From: Massilia arenae
GTDB taxonomy: Bacteria; Pseudomonadota; Gammaproteobacteria; Burkholderiales; Burkholderiaceae_D
Direction of reading: 5' to 3'
Assembly: GCF_008014745.1 (NCBI RefSeq)
Contig: NZ_VPFD01000006.1
Coordinates: 112,200-176,199 of the forward strand
Length of the DNA: 64,000 bases
Both the position numbers and the translations under genes were made by a program. Position 1 is the first letter of the stretch. The number at the start of each line of letters is the position of its first letter. Under the pieces are notes generated by a model, which was not told the DNA's origin, did not search any database, and worked only from the letters and a program-made list of their open reading frames with translations. Positions 7,941 to 17,123 of this stretch are shown here, piece after piece.

Positions 7941-8963
7941 TCATGTGCAGCAAGCAGTGTACTCAAGCAGCATATCTTCGACAAACAATTTTGCCGACAA
8001 AGGATGATCCGCCACAGCGCGCCGCTCGTTCACGGCCTTGATCACGCGCAGCAGGCCCGGCGCCTGGACGCGGCCGGCCAGCGCCGCCAACTCCTTCTGG
8101 TAGCGCGGGTAATAGCGAATATTGCCTGACAACTTGTACGAAAACACATCGTACAACCAGCGCTGGGTCCAGGACACCAGGGCCGGCAGCTCGGCCTTGG
8201 CCAGCTTCTCGGCGGTGCGCAACGCAGCGTCCGGCGCCGGCCGGGCCAGGAAATGCAGCAACGCTTCCATGTCCTCACGGCTACCGTTGGTCGACTCGGC
8301 CAGGGCCGCCAGCGGCGCGCCGCCCTGCTCGCGCAGCCAGCTGTCGGCGTCCGGCACGCCCTGCTCCTTGAGCCAGGCCAGGGCCTCGCCGTGCGACGGC
8401 GTCGGCAGCGCGAACTTGCGGCAACGCGACAGGATCGTCGGCAGCAGGCGGTCGAGACTGTTGGAAGACAGCAGGAACACGGTGCCAGGCGGCGGCTCTT
8501 CCAGCGTCTTGAGCAGCGCATTCGAGGCCGGCATGTTCAGCGCCTCGGCCGGGTACAGCACCACCACCCGCAAGCCCTGGCGGTGGGTCGAGATATTCAT
8601 GAAATCCGACAGGTTGCGGATCTGCTCGATCTTGATCTCTTTCGACGGCGCCTTGGTCGACTTCGACTTGGTGCCCGCCTCGCCGTCCTCGCCGTCGGCC
8701 GGCAGATCGTCTTCGAACACCTCCGGCCGCACGCGGCGGTAATCCGGATGGTTGTGCTGCACAAACCAGCCGCAGGACGCGCAGGTCCCGCAGGCATGCC
8801 CGCCAGGCTGCGGGCTCTCGCACAGCAAGGCCTGGGCAAAGGCTTCGATAAAATCGGCCTTGCCGGTGCCGGCCGGGCCATGGAACAGGATCGCGTGCGG
8901 CAAGCGCGCGCGCATCTGCTGCAGCTGGGACCAGGCGGCCCCTTGCCACGGGTACATCGTCAC
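7941..8963 (-). CDS. holB: DNA polymerase III subunit delta' (HolB)
   Basis: 340 residues. Part of the clamp-loader that opens the sliding clamp at primer junctions. The N-terminal AAA+ fold has the P-loop [12 protein letters not shown] (about residues 29-40) and the four-Cys zinc module of delta' ([19 protein letters not shown]). [16 protein letters not shown] and TILSRCRKF provide the sensor and SRC arginine-finger motifs. The GTG at 8961-8963 overlaps the tmk stop (GTGA), giving translational coupling; an ATG two codons later is also possible. Confidence 0.95.
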   Translation of the reverse strand: MTMYPWQGAAWSQLQQMRARLPHAILFHGPAGTGKADFIEAFAQALLCESPQPGGHACGTCASCGWFVQHNHPDYRRVRPEVFEDDLPADGEDGEAGTKSKSTKAPSKEIKIEQIRNLSDFMNISTHRQGLRVVVLYPAEALNMPASNALLKTLEEPPPGTVFLLSSNSLDRLLPTILSRCRKFALPTPSHGEALAWLKEQGVPDADSWLREQGGAPLAALAESTNGSREDMEALLHFLARPAPDAALRTAEKLAKAELPALVSWTQRWLYDVFSYKLSGNIRYYPRYQKELAALAGRVQAPGLLRVIKAVNERRAVADHPLSAKLFVEDMLLEYTACCT

Positions 8964-9568
8964 AACAATTTCTCCAGAACTTGGGCCAGACTGGCCTGGA
9001 TATCGGCAATGCTCCTGGTCGAGTCGACCACGACGAAACGCTCGGGGAATTGTTCCGCGCGGCGCAGGTATTCGGCCCGGCAGCGAGCGAAGAAATCGGC
9101 TTGTTCGCGCTCGAATTTGTCGAGCGTGCGCGTGGCATTCAGGCGCTGACGCGCCACCTCGAGCGGCACGTCAAACAGGAGGGTAAGGTCGGGCTGCAGA
9201 TCGGCATGAACCCAAGATTCCAGCGCCTCCATCTTGGCACGTGCCAAGCCGCGGCCGCCGCTCTGATAAGCAAAGCTCGCGTCGGTGAAGCGGTCCGACA
9301 GTACCCACTTGCCCTCACCCAGGTTGGGCGCAATCACTTGCGCGATGTGCTCACGTCGGCTTGCGAACATCAGCAGCGCCTCGGTTTCCAGGTCCATCTT
9401 TTCGTGCAGTAGCAAGTCACGCAGCTTCTCGCCCAGCGGCGTGCCGCCGGGTTCGCGTGAAGAGACAACGGTCTTGCCGTGCGACTCGAGGAAATCGGTG
9501 ACGAACCCGATATGTGTCGATTTCCCGGCCCCGTCGATGCCTTCGAATGTAATGAACTTGCCCTGCAT
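8960..9568 (-). CDS. tmk: Thymidylate kinase (dTMP kinase)
   Basis: 202 residues, the normal size. It phosphorylates dTMP to dTDP with ATP. Visible motifs are the P-loop [11 protein letters not shown] (residues 8-18), the dTMP-binding DR-x of [18 protein letters not shown], and [24 protein letters not shown] site lies before the ATG at 9566-9568. It sits between mltG (18 bases upstream) and holB (overlapping), the conserved order in proteobacteria. Confidence 0.97.
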   Translation of the reverse strand: MQGKFITFEGIDGAGKSTHIGFVTDFLESHGKTVVSSREPGGTPLGEKLRDLLLHEKMDLETEALLMFASRREHIAQVIAPNLGEGKWVLSDRFTDASFAYQSGGRGLARAKMEALESWVHADLQPDLTLLFDVPLEVARQRLNATRTLDKFEREQADFFARCRAEYLRRAEQFPERFVVVDSTRSIADIQASLAQVLEKLL

Positions 9569-9586
9569 GTGCTGCCTTGCTTCGTG

Positions 9587-10606
9587 TTAGTGGGATTCGG
9601 TCAGTGGACCGTTGGTGATGCCGCGCTGGAATCGGTTGACCGCCCGGTTGTGGTCCAGCAGGTTGTCCGAAAAGTGGCTGGTGCCGTCGCCGCGCGCCAC
9701 GAAATACAGCGCCGGCGTCTCAGCCGGCGCAAGCGCCGCATTCAGCGACTGCAACCCCGGCAGCGCGATCGGCGTCGGCGGCAGCCCGCCGCGCGTATAG
9801 GTATTGTAAGGGGTATCCGTCAGCAGGTCCTTCTTGCGGATCTGGCCCGCATAGGCTTGGCCCATGCCGTAGATCACGGTCGGGTCGGTCTGCAGCAGCA
9901 TGCCGGTTCGCAGTCGATTGACGAACACGCCGGCGATCATATTGCGCTCGCTCTTCTGGCCCGTTTCCTTTTCGACGATCGACGCCATGATCAGGGCCTC
10001 ATACGGCGTCTTGTACGGCAGCTCCTTGTTGCGCTTTTCCCAGGCCGCATTCAGGTGGTCGATCATCGCCTGGTGTGCGCGCCGGTAGATCTCGATTTCC
10101 GACGAGCCCTTGGCGAACAGGTAGGTATCCGGGAAGAACATGCCCTCTGGGTCTTTGAACTCGGTCGATATCTTGGCCATCAACTCCTGGTCGGAGAGCT
10201 TGACGGTATCGTGCTTGAGACGATTGTGCGAGCTGATGGCCTGGCGCATCTGGCGGAAGGTCCAGCCCTCGATGATAACGATCGCTTCTTGCGCGAACTC
10301 GCCGCGCACAAGCTGGGTCAGCAGGCGGCGCGGGCTGGTATCGCGTTTGAGTTCATAACTGCCGGCCTTGATGCGGGCGGCGTCGCCCGTCAGGCGCGCC
10401 AGCAGCACGAACATGGTCGGATTGATCGGCACACCGGCCGCCACCATCTGCTGCGCGCTCGATGCGACGCCGCTGCCGGGATTGATCGTGAATTCGATCG
10501 GCTCACCGCCCGTGGTCAGCGAGTGCTTGGTCCACCAGGAGAATCCGCCTGCGGCTGCCAGCGTGACCACGACGCCGGTAACGAGTAATTTTTTTATGAA
10601 TGCCAT
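9587..10606 (-). CDS. mltG: Endolytic murein transglycosylase MltG
   Basis: 339 residues. An N-terminal membrane anchor (KKLLVTGVVVTLAAAGGFSWW) is followed by a LysM-like region and the YceG catalytic domain. The catalytic Glu lies in LIMASIVEKETGQ, and the QTDPTVIYGMG and YNTYTRGGLPPTPIALPG motifs are diagnostic. MltG cleaves nascent glycan strands and sets their length. It is the first gene of the mltG-tmk-holB-pilZ run, divergent from ygfZ across a 125-base region. Confidence 0.97.
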   Translation of the reverse strand: MAFIKKLLVTGVVVTLAAAGGFSWWTKHSLTTGGEPIEFTINPGSGVASSAQQMVAAGVPINPTMFVLLARLTGDAARIKAGSYELKRDTSPRRLLTQLVRGEFAQEAIVIIEGWTFRQMRQAISSHNRLKHDTVKLSDQELMAKISTEFKDPEGMFFPDTYLFAKGSSEIEIYRRAHQAMIDHLNAAWEKRNKELPYKTPYEALIMASIVEKETGQKSERNMIAGVFVNRLRTGMLLQTDPTVIYGMGQAYAGQIRKKDLLTDTPYNTYTRGGLPPTPIALPGLQSLNAALAPAETPALYFVARGDGTSHFSDNLLDHNRAVNRFQRGITNGPLTESH

Positions 10607-10731
10607 GTGGTGTGAGCGGGTTCAAACACGGATGCCAATGCGGATTGCGGCGCTCCCGGCGCGATTTCCCCGACAACTCTATAATGAGGCCGTAATGATA
10701 AAGCCTAATTGCCAAAATATTTCGGAATTTC

Positions 10732-11802
10732 ATGAGTAACTGGACTGATCACCTTGCCACGCATGGCGCACGCTTTCATCTCGACGAAGCCACCCAGGTC
10801 GAGGACTTCGGCGCGCCCCTGGATGGCGACGCGCTCGCGGCCGGTTTTGTCGCCACCGTGACCGACCAGGGCCTGATCGCCGTGGCCGGCGAAGAAGCCG
10901 CGAAATTCCTGCACGCGCAGCTCACCAACGACGTCGAGCACCTGCAGCAAACCGAAGCCCGCTTCGCCGGCTTCTGCACGCCGAAAGGCCGCCTGCAAGC
11001 GAGCTTCCTGATGTGGCGCGGCCTCGATGCCGGGCTCGATACCGTGTATTTGCAACTGCCGCGCGCGATCCAGCCGCCGCTGCAAAAACGCCTGTCGATG
11101 TTTGTGCTGCGCAGCAAAGCCAAGCTGCGTGATGCCACCGACGAAGCACCATTCATGGCCGTGCTCGGCCTGGGCGGAGCAAAGGCGCACGCAGCGCTTG
11201 GCCGTTTCGTCAATACGCTGCCAGCCGCGCCGATGGGCAAGACCAGCGGCGAGTTCGGCACCGTGCTGCGCCTGCATGACGCTTTCGGCGCGCCGCGCTA
11301 TCTGTGGATCGCGTCATGCGAAGCAGCCAGCGCCGCCCTGCCGGTGTTGAAGCAAGAACTGGCCCTGGGCGGCAACCAGGCCTGGCGCCTGGCGACCATC
11401 CACGCCGGCGAGCCGCAAGTGAGCGCCGCGACGCAAGAGCAGTTCGTGCCGCAGATGATTAACCTCGAGCTGCTGGGCGGCGTCAATTTCAAGAAGGGCT
11501 GCTACCCGGGCCAGGAAATCGTCGCGCGCACCAAGTACCTGGGCAAGATCAAGCGCCGCGCCGCGCTGGCCAGCATCGAGAATGCCGCCGCGCGCGCCGG
11601 CGACGAAGTCTTCTCGGCTGCGGACCCGGATCAACCCTGCGGCATGGTGGTCAACGCTGCGCCGAACGGCCGTGGTGGCGCCGATGCGCTGGTCGAGATC
11701 AAGCTGGCTGCGCTCGGTGAAGATGTTCACCTGGGCTCAGCCTCCGGCGCGCCGCTGCGCTTCCTGCCCATGCCCTATTGCCTCGACGCGATCGACGACT
11801 AG
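10732..11802 (+). CDS. ygfZ: tRNA-modifying / Fe-S maintenance folate-binding protein YgfZ
   Basis: 356 residues of the GcvT-like fold. The family signature KGCYPGQEIVARTKYLGK lies around residues 253-270; its Cys is the conserved functional residue. YgfZ uses folate and supports Fe-S enzymes such as MiaB. The ATG at 10732 follows a weak CGGAAT site. It is divergent from mltG and followed at 2 bases by a small DUF4936-type gene, so it leads a three-gene operon. Confidence 0.95.
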   Translation: MSNWTDHLATHGARFHLDEATQVEDFGAPLDGDALAAGFVATVTDQGLIAVAGEEAAKFLHAQLTNDVEHLQQTEARFAGFCTPKGRLQASFLMWRGLDAGLDTVYLQLPRAIQPPLQKRLSMFVLRSKAKLRDATDEAPFMAVLGLGGAKAHAALGRFVNTLPAAPMGKTSGEFGTVLRLHDAFGAPRYLWIASCEAASAALPVLKQELALGGNQAWRLATIHAGEPQVSAATQEQFVPQMINLELLGGVNFKKGCYPGQEIVARTKYLGKIKRRAALASIENAAARAGDEVFSAADPDQPCGMVVNAAPNGRGGADALVEIKLAALGEDVHLGSASGAPLRFLPMPYCLDAIDD

Positions 11803-11804
11803 CG

Positions 11805-12095
11805 ATGGTCGACCTATACGTCTACTACAAGGTACGCAGCGCGGACGCCGCCCGGCTGGCGCCATTGGTGCACGCCATGGTTCGCAGTCTGGAGCAGGAC
11901 GCGGGCGTGCAGGTGCAGCTCAAGCGCCGTCCCGAAGACAAGGACGGGCTGCAGACCTGGATGGAAGTGTATCCGGGCGTGACCGATGGTTTCGATGCGG
12001 TGTTGGCGCAGGCGGTGGCCGACGCCGGCATCGACGCCCTGCTCGCCGGGCCGCGTCGCCTTGAAATTTTCACGGACTTGTTGCCATGTGCCTGA
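11805..12095 (+). CDS. DUF4936 family small protein
   Basis: 96 residues from the ATG at 11805, two bases after the ygfZ stop. It begins MVDLYVYYKVRSADAARLAP and looks like a ferredoxin-like alpha/beta dimeric-barrel domain, with LKRRPEDKDGLQTWMEVYPG as the central block. I recall this family downstream of ygfZ in Burkholderiales as DUF4936. Function is unknown. Its 3' end overlaps the next start by 10 bases, so the three genes are surely cotranscribed. Confidence 0.82.
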   Translation: MVDLYVYYKVRSADAARLAPLVHAMVRSLEQDAGVQVQLKRRPEDKDGLQTWMEVYPGVTDGFDAVLAQAVADAGIDALLAGPRRLEIFTDLLPCA

Positions 12096-12847
12096 TCGTC
12101 TTCGCCTGGCACGTCGTACCCGGCGTGCCCGTCATCGCGGCCGCCAACCGCGATGAATTCTATGACCGCCCCGCGACGCCCGCCGGCCCCTGGCCACAGG
12201 CGCCGCACGTGATCGCGGGCCGCGACCTGCAGGGCGGCGGCAGCTGGATGGGCGTGTCGCTCACCGGCCCCACCGGCCCGCGCTTCGCGGCGCTGACCAA
12301 TATCCGCGCCCCGCAAGAGCGCCGCACCGACGCGCCGTCGCGCGGCGCGCTGGTGGCCGACTATTTGCGCGGCGAGCTCGATGCGGCGGCGTATGTGGCT
12401 GAACTGGCGGCACGTCCCGACCTGTACAACGGCTATAACCTGGTGTTGGGCGACCGCGATACCTTGTACTGGTTCTCCAACCGCGGCAAGGACGATCCGC
12501 GCAACGGGCAGCCACTGGAACGCGGCCGCATCTTCGGCATCTCCAACGGCCTGCTCGACACGCCGTGGCCCAAGGTGCTGCGCACCAAGGCCCAGTTCGC
12601 GAGCCTGCTGTGCCAGGGCGCGCCCGAGGACGCCTACTTCGAGATGCTGGCCGATACCACGCGCGCGCCGGACGTGCGGCTGCCGGAGACCGGCGTGCCG
12701 ATCGAGATGGAACGCATGCTGTCGCCGGTGTGCATCGAGTCGCCGGAATATGGCACCCGCACCTCGACCGTGGTCAAGCTGTATCGGGATGCGGCGCCGG
12801 AGCTACATGAGCGGGTGGTGCAGCCGGGGGTTGTGGCTGCGGCTTGA
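12086..12847 (+). CDS. NRDE family protein (TANGO2-like)
   Basis: 253 residues beginning with the diagnostic MCLIVFAW strand and the NRDE motif (AAANRDEFYDRP) near residue 28. The N-terminal Cys2 suggests an Ntn-hydrolase-like fold after Met removal. GGGSWMGVSL, FAALTNIR, NGYNLVLGD and ISNGLLDTPWPK are the other family blocks. Eukaryotic TANGO2 is linked to heme and lipid handling; the bacterial role is not established. The 10-base overlap with the preceding gene supports coupling. The 3' end is followed by repeat pair B. Confidence 0.88.
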   Translation: MCLIVFAWHVVPGVPVIAAANRDEFYDRPATPAGPWPQAPHVIAGRDLQGGGSWMGVSLTGPTGPRFAALTNIRAPQERRTDAPSRGALVADYLRGELDAAAYVAELAARPDLYNGYNLVLGDRDTLYWFSNRGKDDPRNGQPLERGRIFGISNGLLDTPWPKVLRTKAQFASLLCQGAPEDAYFEMLADTTRAPDVRLPETGVPIEMERMLSPVCIESPEYGTRTSTVVKLYRDAAPELHERVVQPGVVAAA

Positions 12848-12871
12848 TTCGGCGTTGCGGTGATGCGAGCG

Positions 12872-12990
12872 AGCTTAGGTTCCCGCCTTCGCGGGAACGA
12901 CGTGCTAGCGTTACCAATAATGCTCAACGGTGCCATTAGCCCGAAGACCGTCGTTCCCGCCCTCGCCGGGCGCCTTGGCGGGAACCCAAG
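12872..12990. repeat. Paired REP-like palindrome, pair B (opposite orientation)
   Basis: Unit 1 at 12872-12904 carries GTTCCCGC, CTTC, GCGGGAAC. Unit 2 at 12949-12990 carries the same arms (GTTCCCGC and GCGGGAAC) separated by a longer insert, 12961-12976, itself partly self-complementary. Here the GTCG ends face inward and the CTTAGG/CCCAAG ends outward, the reverse of pairs A, C and D. It fills the spacer between two converging genes and ends just before the SDR stop codon. Confidence 0.8.
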
Positions 12991-12993
12991 TAT

Positions 12994-13899
12994 TTACCGT
13001 CGCCCTTTCATGCCGGCCTTGAGGATCTCCTTCAAATGCGGCGTCGCCGCATACGGATCCGCCGGCTGCCGCGCATGGACCAAGGCATCCATGCGCTCGG
13101 CCACCGCGCCCAGCGCCTGCGGGTGCGAGAACACATAAAAGCGCTCTTCGCGGATCGCGTCAAAGGTAAGGCGAGCCACGTCCGCCGCTGACACCTTGCC
13201 GGAACCGACCGCCTTTTCGGTGAGCGCCTGCGCGGCCATCTGGCTCGCGGTCATGATTTCGTCGGTACGCAATTCGTCCGGCCGGTGGCGGTGCGACTGC
13301 GCGATCGCGGTCGGGATAAAGTACGGGCACAGCACCGAGGTGCCGATCGGCGCATCGACCAGCTTGAGGTCGTGGTACAAGGTCTCGGTGAGCGCCACCA
13401 CCGCATGCTTGGACACGTTATAGATGCCCAGCGCCGGCGAGTTGAGCAGCCCGGCCATCGAGGCGGTATTGACGATCCAGCCGCGATAGCCCGGGTCCTG
13501 CGCCGCGCATTCGAGCATCGTGCGCGTGAACACGCGCACGCCATGGATCACGCCCCACAGGTTCACGCCCAGCACCCACTCCCAGTCTTCCTCGGAGTTC
13601 TCCCACACCAGGCCGCCGGCGCCCACGCCGGCATTGTTGAACACCAGGTGCACCGCGCCGAAACGCGCCATCGCCGAATCGGCCAGTTCCTGCACGTGCT
13701 CGCCCTTGCGCACGTCGCACACCATGGCCAGCACCTCGGTCTGCTTCGCCAGCTCATCGGCCGCCTTTTCGAGGGCCTTGGGCTGGACGTCGGCCAGCAC
13801 CAGCTTCATGCCCAGGCTGGCGGCCAGGTTGGCGAACTCGCGCCCCATGCCGCTGGCGGCGCCCGTGATGACCGCAACCTTATCGTGAAACTCGTCCAT
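12994..13899 (-). CDS. SDR family NAD(P)-dependent oxidoreductase
   Basis: 301 residues of a classical short-chain dehydrogenase. The dinucleotide motif is ITGAASGMGREFA (residues 11-23); FNNAGVGAGG is the NNAG motif. The catalytic Ser (NTASMAGLL) and Tyr-x-x-x-Lys (YNVSKHAVV) are intact, as is the PYFIPTAIAQS post-catalytic region. A GGGAGGGG site precedes the ATG at 13897-13899. It follows the next SDR by 17 bases and is probably in one operon with it and the Dabb gene. The substrate is unknown; proteins of this sort act on lipophilic alcohols or ketones. Confidence 0.92.
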   Translation of the reverse strand: MDEFHDKVAVITGAASGMGREFANLAASLGMKLVLADVQPKALEKAADELAKQTEVLAMVCDVRKGEHVQELADSAMARFGAVHLVFNNAGVGAGGLVWENSEEDWEWVLGVNLWGVIHGVRVFTRTMLECAAQDPGYRGWIVNTASMAGLLNSPALGIYNVSKHAVVALTETLYHDLKLVDAPIGTSVLCPYFIPTAIAQSHRHRPDELRTDEIMTASQMAAQALTEKAVGSGKVSAADVARLTFDAIREERFYVFSHPQALGAVAERMDALVHARQPADPYAATPHLKEILKAGMKGRR

Positions 13900-13916
13900 C
13901 CCTGCCCCTCCCTAAA

Positions 13917-14699
13917 CTAGACCGCCGTCACCCCGCCATCCACCGCCAGCACCTGGCCGGTGATGTGCTTGCCCGCATCCGAAGCGAACAGCACCACGGC
14001 GCCCTTCAGGTCTTCGTCGTCGCCCAGGCGCTTGAGCGGGGCCGCGGCCGCCAGCCCATCGGCGCCATAGGTGGCGAGCACGCCCTTCGTCATCTTCGAC
14101 GGGAAAAAGCCCGGCGCGATCGAGTTGACCGTGATGCCGTAGCGCCCCCACTCGCCAGCCAGCGTACGGGTGAAATTTACCACTGCGCCCTTGGACGTGT
14201 TGTACGCCAGCGTCTGCATCGCGTCGGGCGGGTTGCCGGCCAGGCCGGCGATCGACGAGATATTGATGATGCGGCCATAGCGGCGCGGGATCATCGACAG
14301 CTTGCCGACCGCCTGCGACACCAGGAAGATCGAGCGCACGTTCAGGTTCATCACCTTGTCCCAGGCCTCGAGCGGATAGTCCTCGGCCGGCGCGCCCCAG
14401 GTGGCGCCCGCATTGTTGATCAGGATGTCGACGTGCCCGAGGCGCGCGATCGCCTGTTCCACCAGCGCCTGCGCCTGGCCAGGGTCGGACAGGTCGCCCG
14501 CGAAGCAGCTGGCCTCGATGCCGAGGGCGTGCAGCTGGGCCACGGTGGCATCGAGTTCCTCCTGCTTGCGCGACGAGATCACCAGGCGCGCGCCCTGCTC
14601 GCCGAGCGCCTGCGCCATCTGCAGGCCGAGCCCGCGCGAGCCACCGGTCACGATGGCGGTCTTGCCCTTCAGTGAAAACAGCTCCTGCGTGGTGCGCAT
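13917..14699 (-). CDS. SDR family oxidoreductase, FabG-like
   Basis: 260 residues from the ATG at 14697-14699, which has AGGAG 6 bases upstream; an earlier in-frame start at 14750 lacks one. Motifs: VTGGSRGLGLQMA cofactor loop, NNAGATWG, catalytic Ser in NISSIAGLAG, Tyr-Lys in YNTSKGAVV, and a C-terminal GQVLAVDGGVTAV typical of FabG/gluconate 5-dehydrogenase-like enzymes. A RMRTTQELFSLKGKTA N-terminus fits the latter group. It is the middle gene of the Dabb-SDR-SDR run. Confidence 0.92.
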   Translation of the reverse strand: MRTTQELFSLKGKTAIVTGGSRGLGLQMAQALGEQGARLVISSRKQEELDATVAQLHALGIEASCFAGDLSDPGQAQALVEQAIARLGHVDILINNAGATWGAPAEDYPLEAWDKVMNLNVRSIFLVSQAVGKLSMIPRRYGRIINISSIAGLAGNPPDAMQTLAYNTSKGAVVNFTRTLAGEWGRYGITVNSIAPGFFPSKMTKGVLATYGADGLAAAAPLKRLGDDEDLKGAVVLFASDAGKHITGQVLAVDGGVTAV

Positions 14700-14728
14700 G
14701 CGGTCTCCTGATTTTTGTGATGGAAGGC

Positions 14729-15031
14729 TCAGACCTCGTAGTCCATGCACTGGCGCCCTTCGCGGATGGCGCCGATGAAGGGCACGACCGCCTGGTGGGT
14801 CGGATGCTTGATGTAAGCCTCGAGCGCGGCGCGGTCGGCGAATTCCGAATACAGCACCACGTCATAGGTCGCTTCGAGATCGGGCTGGGCCAGCGTGACT
14901 TCAAAAGTCAGGATGCCCGGCACGATGGTCGCGCACTCGTCCAGCCGGCGCTTCATCTCACGCGCATTGGTGGCGCGGTCCGCGCCTTCGGCCTGTTCCT
15001 TCAGCTTCCACATCACGATGTGCTTGATCAT
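14729..15031 (-). CDS. Dabb family (stress-responsive alpha/beta barrel) protein
   Basis: 100 residues from the ATG at 15029-15031, with AGGA 6 bases upstream. It opens MIKHIVMWKLKEQAEG, the hallmark first strand of the Dabb dimeric barrel, and ends with the PFIGAIREGRQCMDYEV strand. Members are small dimeric barrels; some are cyclases or decarboxylases and many are of unknown role. It lies 29 bases before the SDR start on the same strand and should be cotranscribed with both SDR genes. Confidence 0.88.
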   Translation of the reverse strand: MIKHIVMWKLKEQAEGADRATNAREMKRRLDECATIVPGILTFEVTLAQPDLEATYDVVLYSEFADRAALEAYIKHPTHQAVVPFIGAIREGRQCMDYEV

Positions 15032-15343
15032 TCTGTTTCCTGTCCTATTCATGGTGGGTGATTGCCTTCACTGCCGTTGCCGGAGAGGGAAGCCGATCGA
15101 GCATAGCATAGCGACAGCACGACCGTTCGCGAAGAAATATCAAATTTATATCCGGGACTAACTAGGATGAATCTCTCCTATGAACGGGGAGTAGTCCGAC
15201 AAGGATACGCGAGATCAGGGAACTCGCCTGTAAGCTAGCTGTAAGCCATATGCAAGATTCGCGTAAGGTTTCGGGCGCACAGTGAAGTTAGCTGACCAAC
15301 AATCAGCATTTCCGGTTACACAAAATTAATTACGGAGACACCC
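15032..15343. other. Divergent intergenic region, no gene seen
   Basis: This 312-base spacer separates the Dabb operon from the transporter. It is less GC-rich than the flanks. A GTAAGC motif recurs around a CTAGC palindrome at roughly 15231-15248. The transporter has an ACGGAGA site 7 bases before its ATG. I could not pick out a convincing promoter pair. Confidence 0.5.
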
Positions 15344-17044
15344 ATGGCTATCACACCCGGCAACACTGTCGGAGGACAAGCTGCACCCACCTCCGCCGGA
15401 CTCACCAAGGAAGAACGCAAGGTCATCGCCGCGTCTTCCCTCGGCACCGTTTTCGAATGGTACGACTTCTATCTCTACGGTTCGCTCGCTTCCATCATCG
15501 CCAAGCAGTTCTTCATCGGCGACCCGAATACCACCTTCATCTTCGCCCTGCTCGCCTTCGCCGCCGGCTTCATCGTGCGCCCGTTCGGCGCGCTGGTGTT
15601 CGGCCGCCTGGGCGACATGATCGGCCGTAAGTACACCTTCCTGGTGACCATCCTGCTGATGGGCGCCTCGACCTTCCTGGTCGGCATCCTGCCGAGCTAC
15701 GAGCAGATCGGCATCGCGGCGCCGATCATCCTCGTCACCCTGCGCATCCTGCAAGGCCTGGCGCTGGGCGGAGAGTACGGCGGCGCCGCCACCTATGTGG
15801 CCGAGCACGCGCCGCACGGCAAGCGCGGCCTGTTCACGGCCTTCATCCAGACCACGGCCACGATCGGCCTGTTCCTGTCGCTGCTGGTCATCCTGGGCAC
15901 CCGCACCCTGACCGGCGAAGAGGAATTCCAGGCCTGGGGCTGGCGCATTCCCTTCCTGATCTCGGTCGTGCTGCTCGGCATCTCGGTCTGGATCCGCCTG
16001 TCGATGAACGAGTCGCCGGCCTTCGCCAAGATGAAGGCCGAGGGCAAGACCTCGAAAGCGCCGTTGTCCGAAGCCTTCCTCAAGCCGAAGAACGCCAAGG
16101 TCGCGCTGCTGGCCCTGCTCGGCCTGACGATGGGCCAGGCCGTGGTGTGGTACACCGGCCAGTTCTACGCCCTGTTCTTCCTGACCAAGACGCTCAAGAT
16201 CGCCGACCCGACCGCGAACATCCTGATCGCCATCGCGCTGCTGCTGGCCACCCCGTTCTTCATCGTGTTCGGCGCGCTGTCGGACAAGATCGGCCGCAAG
16301 TGGATCATCCTCGGCGGTTGCGTGATCGCCGCCGCCACCTACTTCCCGATCTTCAAGGCCATCACCCACTACGGCAATCCCGCGCTTGAAACCGCACTGC
16401 AGACCGCGCCGGTCGTCGTCGTGGCCGATCCGAATACCTGCAGCTTCCAGATCGACGCCACCGGCACCAAGAAATTCCCGAACTCGTGCGACATCGCCAC
16501 CCGCATGCTGACCGCGGCCTCGGTGAGCTACAACCGCGTCGATGCGCCGCCTGGCACCGTCGCGACGATCAAGATTGGCGAAACCGAATACCGCTCCTTC
16601 AACGCGGTCATGACGCCGGATAACCTGAACTTCGACAAGCCCTCGCTGGCCAGCGAAGCAGCACTCAAGGCAGAGGTGAACGGCGCCCTCAAGGCTGCCG
16701 GTTACCCGGACAAGGCCGATCCGGCGCAGATCAACAAGCCGATGCTGGTCTTGCTGCTGTTCATACTGGTGCTGTACGTGACCATGGTGTATGGCCCGAT
16801 CGCGGCGATGCTGGTCGAAATGTTCCCGACCCGGATCCGCTACACCTCGATGTCGCTGCCGTATCACATCGGTAACGGCTGGTTCGGCGGGCTGCTTCCG
16901 ACAACCGCCTTTGCGCTGGTGGCGTTCAAGGGCGACATCTATTACGGGCTGTGGTATCCGATCGTCATCGCACTGATCACATTCGTGATCGGCGCCTTGT
17001 TCGTGCGGGAGACCAAGGACAACAATATCTACGCGAACGACTGA
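15344..17044 (+). CDS. MFS transporter, metabolite:H+ symporter (MHS) type, with large extracytoplasmic insert
   Basis: 566 residues, longer than the usual 430-450. The N-terminal GTVFEWYDFYLYGSLAS motif in the first membrane segment and FGRLGDMIGRKYTF (the A-like motif of loop 2-3) mark the MHS family of ProP, KgtP and ShiA; LGGEYGGAATYVAEHAP is the family block in segment 5. A hydrophilic stretch of about 115 residues (roughly 346-462) with two Cys interrupts the C-terminal half between membrane segments, before KPMLVLLLFILVLYVTMVYG. The substrate, probably a carboxylate or compatible solute, is not inferable. Confidence 0.9.
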   Translation: MAITPGNTVGGQAAPTSAGLTKEERKVIAASSLGTVFEWYDFYLYGSLASIIAKQFFIGDPNTTFIFALLAFAAGFIVRPFGALVFGRLGDMIGRKYTFLVTILLMGASTFLVGILPSYEQIGIAAPIILVTLRILQGLALGGEYGGAATYVAEHAPHGKRGLFTAFIQTTATIGLFLSLLVILGTRTLTGEEEFQAWGWRIPFLISVVLLGISVWIRLSMNESPAFAKMKAEGKTSKAPLSEAFLKPKNAKVALLALLGLTMGQAVVWYTGQFYALFFLTKTLKIADPTANILIAIALLLATPFFIVFGALSDKIGRKWIILGGCVIAAATYFPIFKAITHYGNPALETALQTAPVVVVADPNTCSFQIDATGTKKFPNSCDIATRMLTAASVSYNRVDAPPGTVATIKIGETEYRSFNAVMTPDNLNFDKPSLASEAALKAEVNGALKAAGYPDKADPAQINKPMLVLLLFILVLYVTMVYGPIAAMLVEMFPTRIRYTSMSLPYHIGNGWFGGLLPTTAFALVAFKGDIYYGLWYPIVIALITFVIGALFVRETKDNNIYAND

Positions 17045-17062
17045 GATAGCGGGTGTCCAACG

Positions 17063-17097
17063 AAAAATGCCGCTGGCTAGCCAGCGGCATTTTTTTC
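17063..17097. terminator. Bidirectional intrinsic terminator
   Basis: A perfect 24-base palindrome (ATGCCGCTGGCT and its complement) at 17067-17090, flanked by A4 on the left and T7 on the right. It lies 22 bases after the transporter stop and also 3' of the facing FadB-like gene. Confidence 0.92.
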
Positions 17098-17123
17098 GAA
17101 CCGGCGCAAGCCGGCGTCGATCC

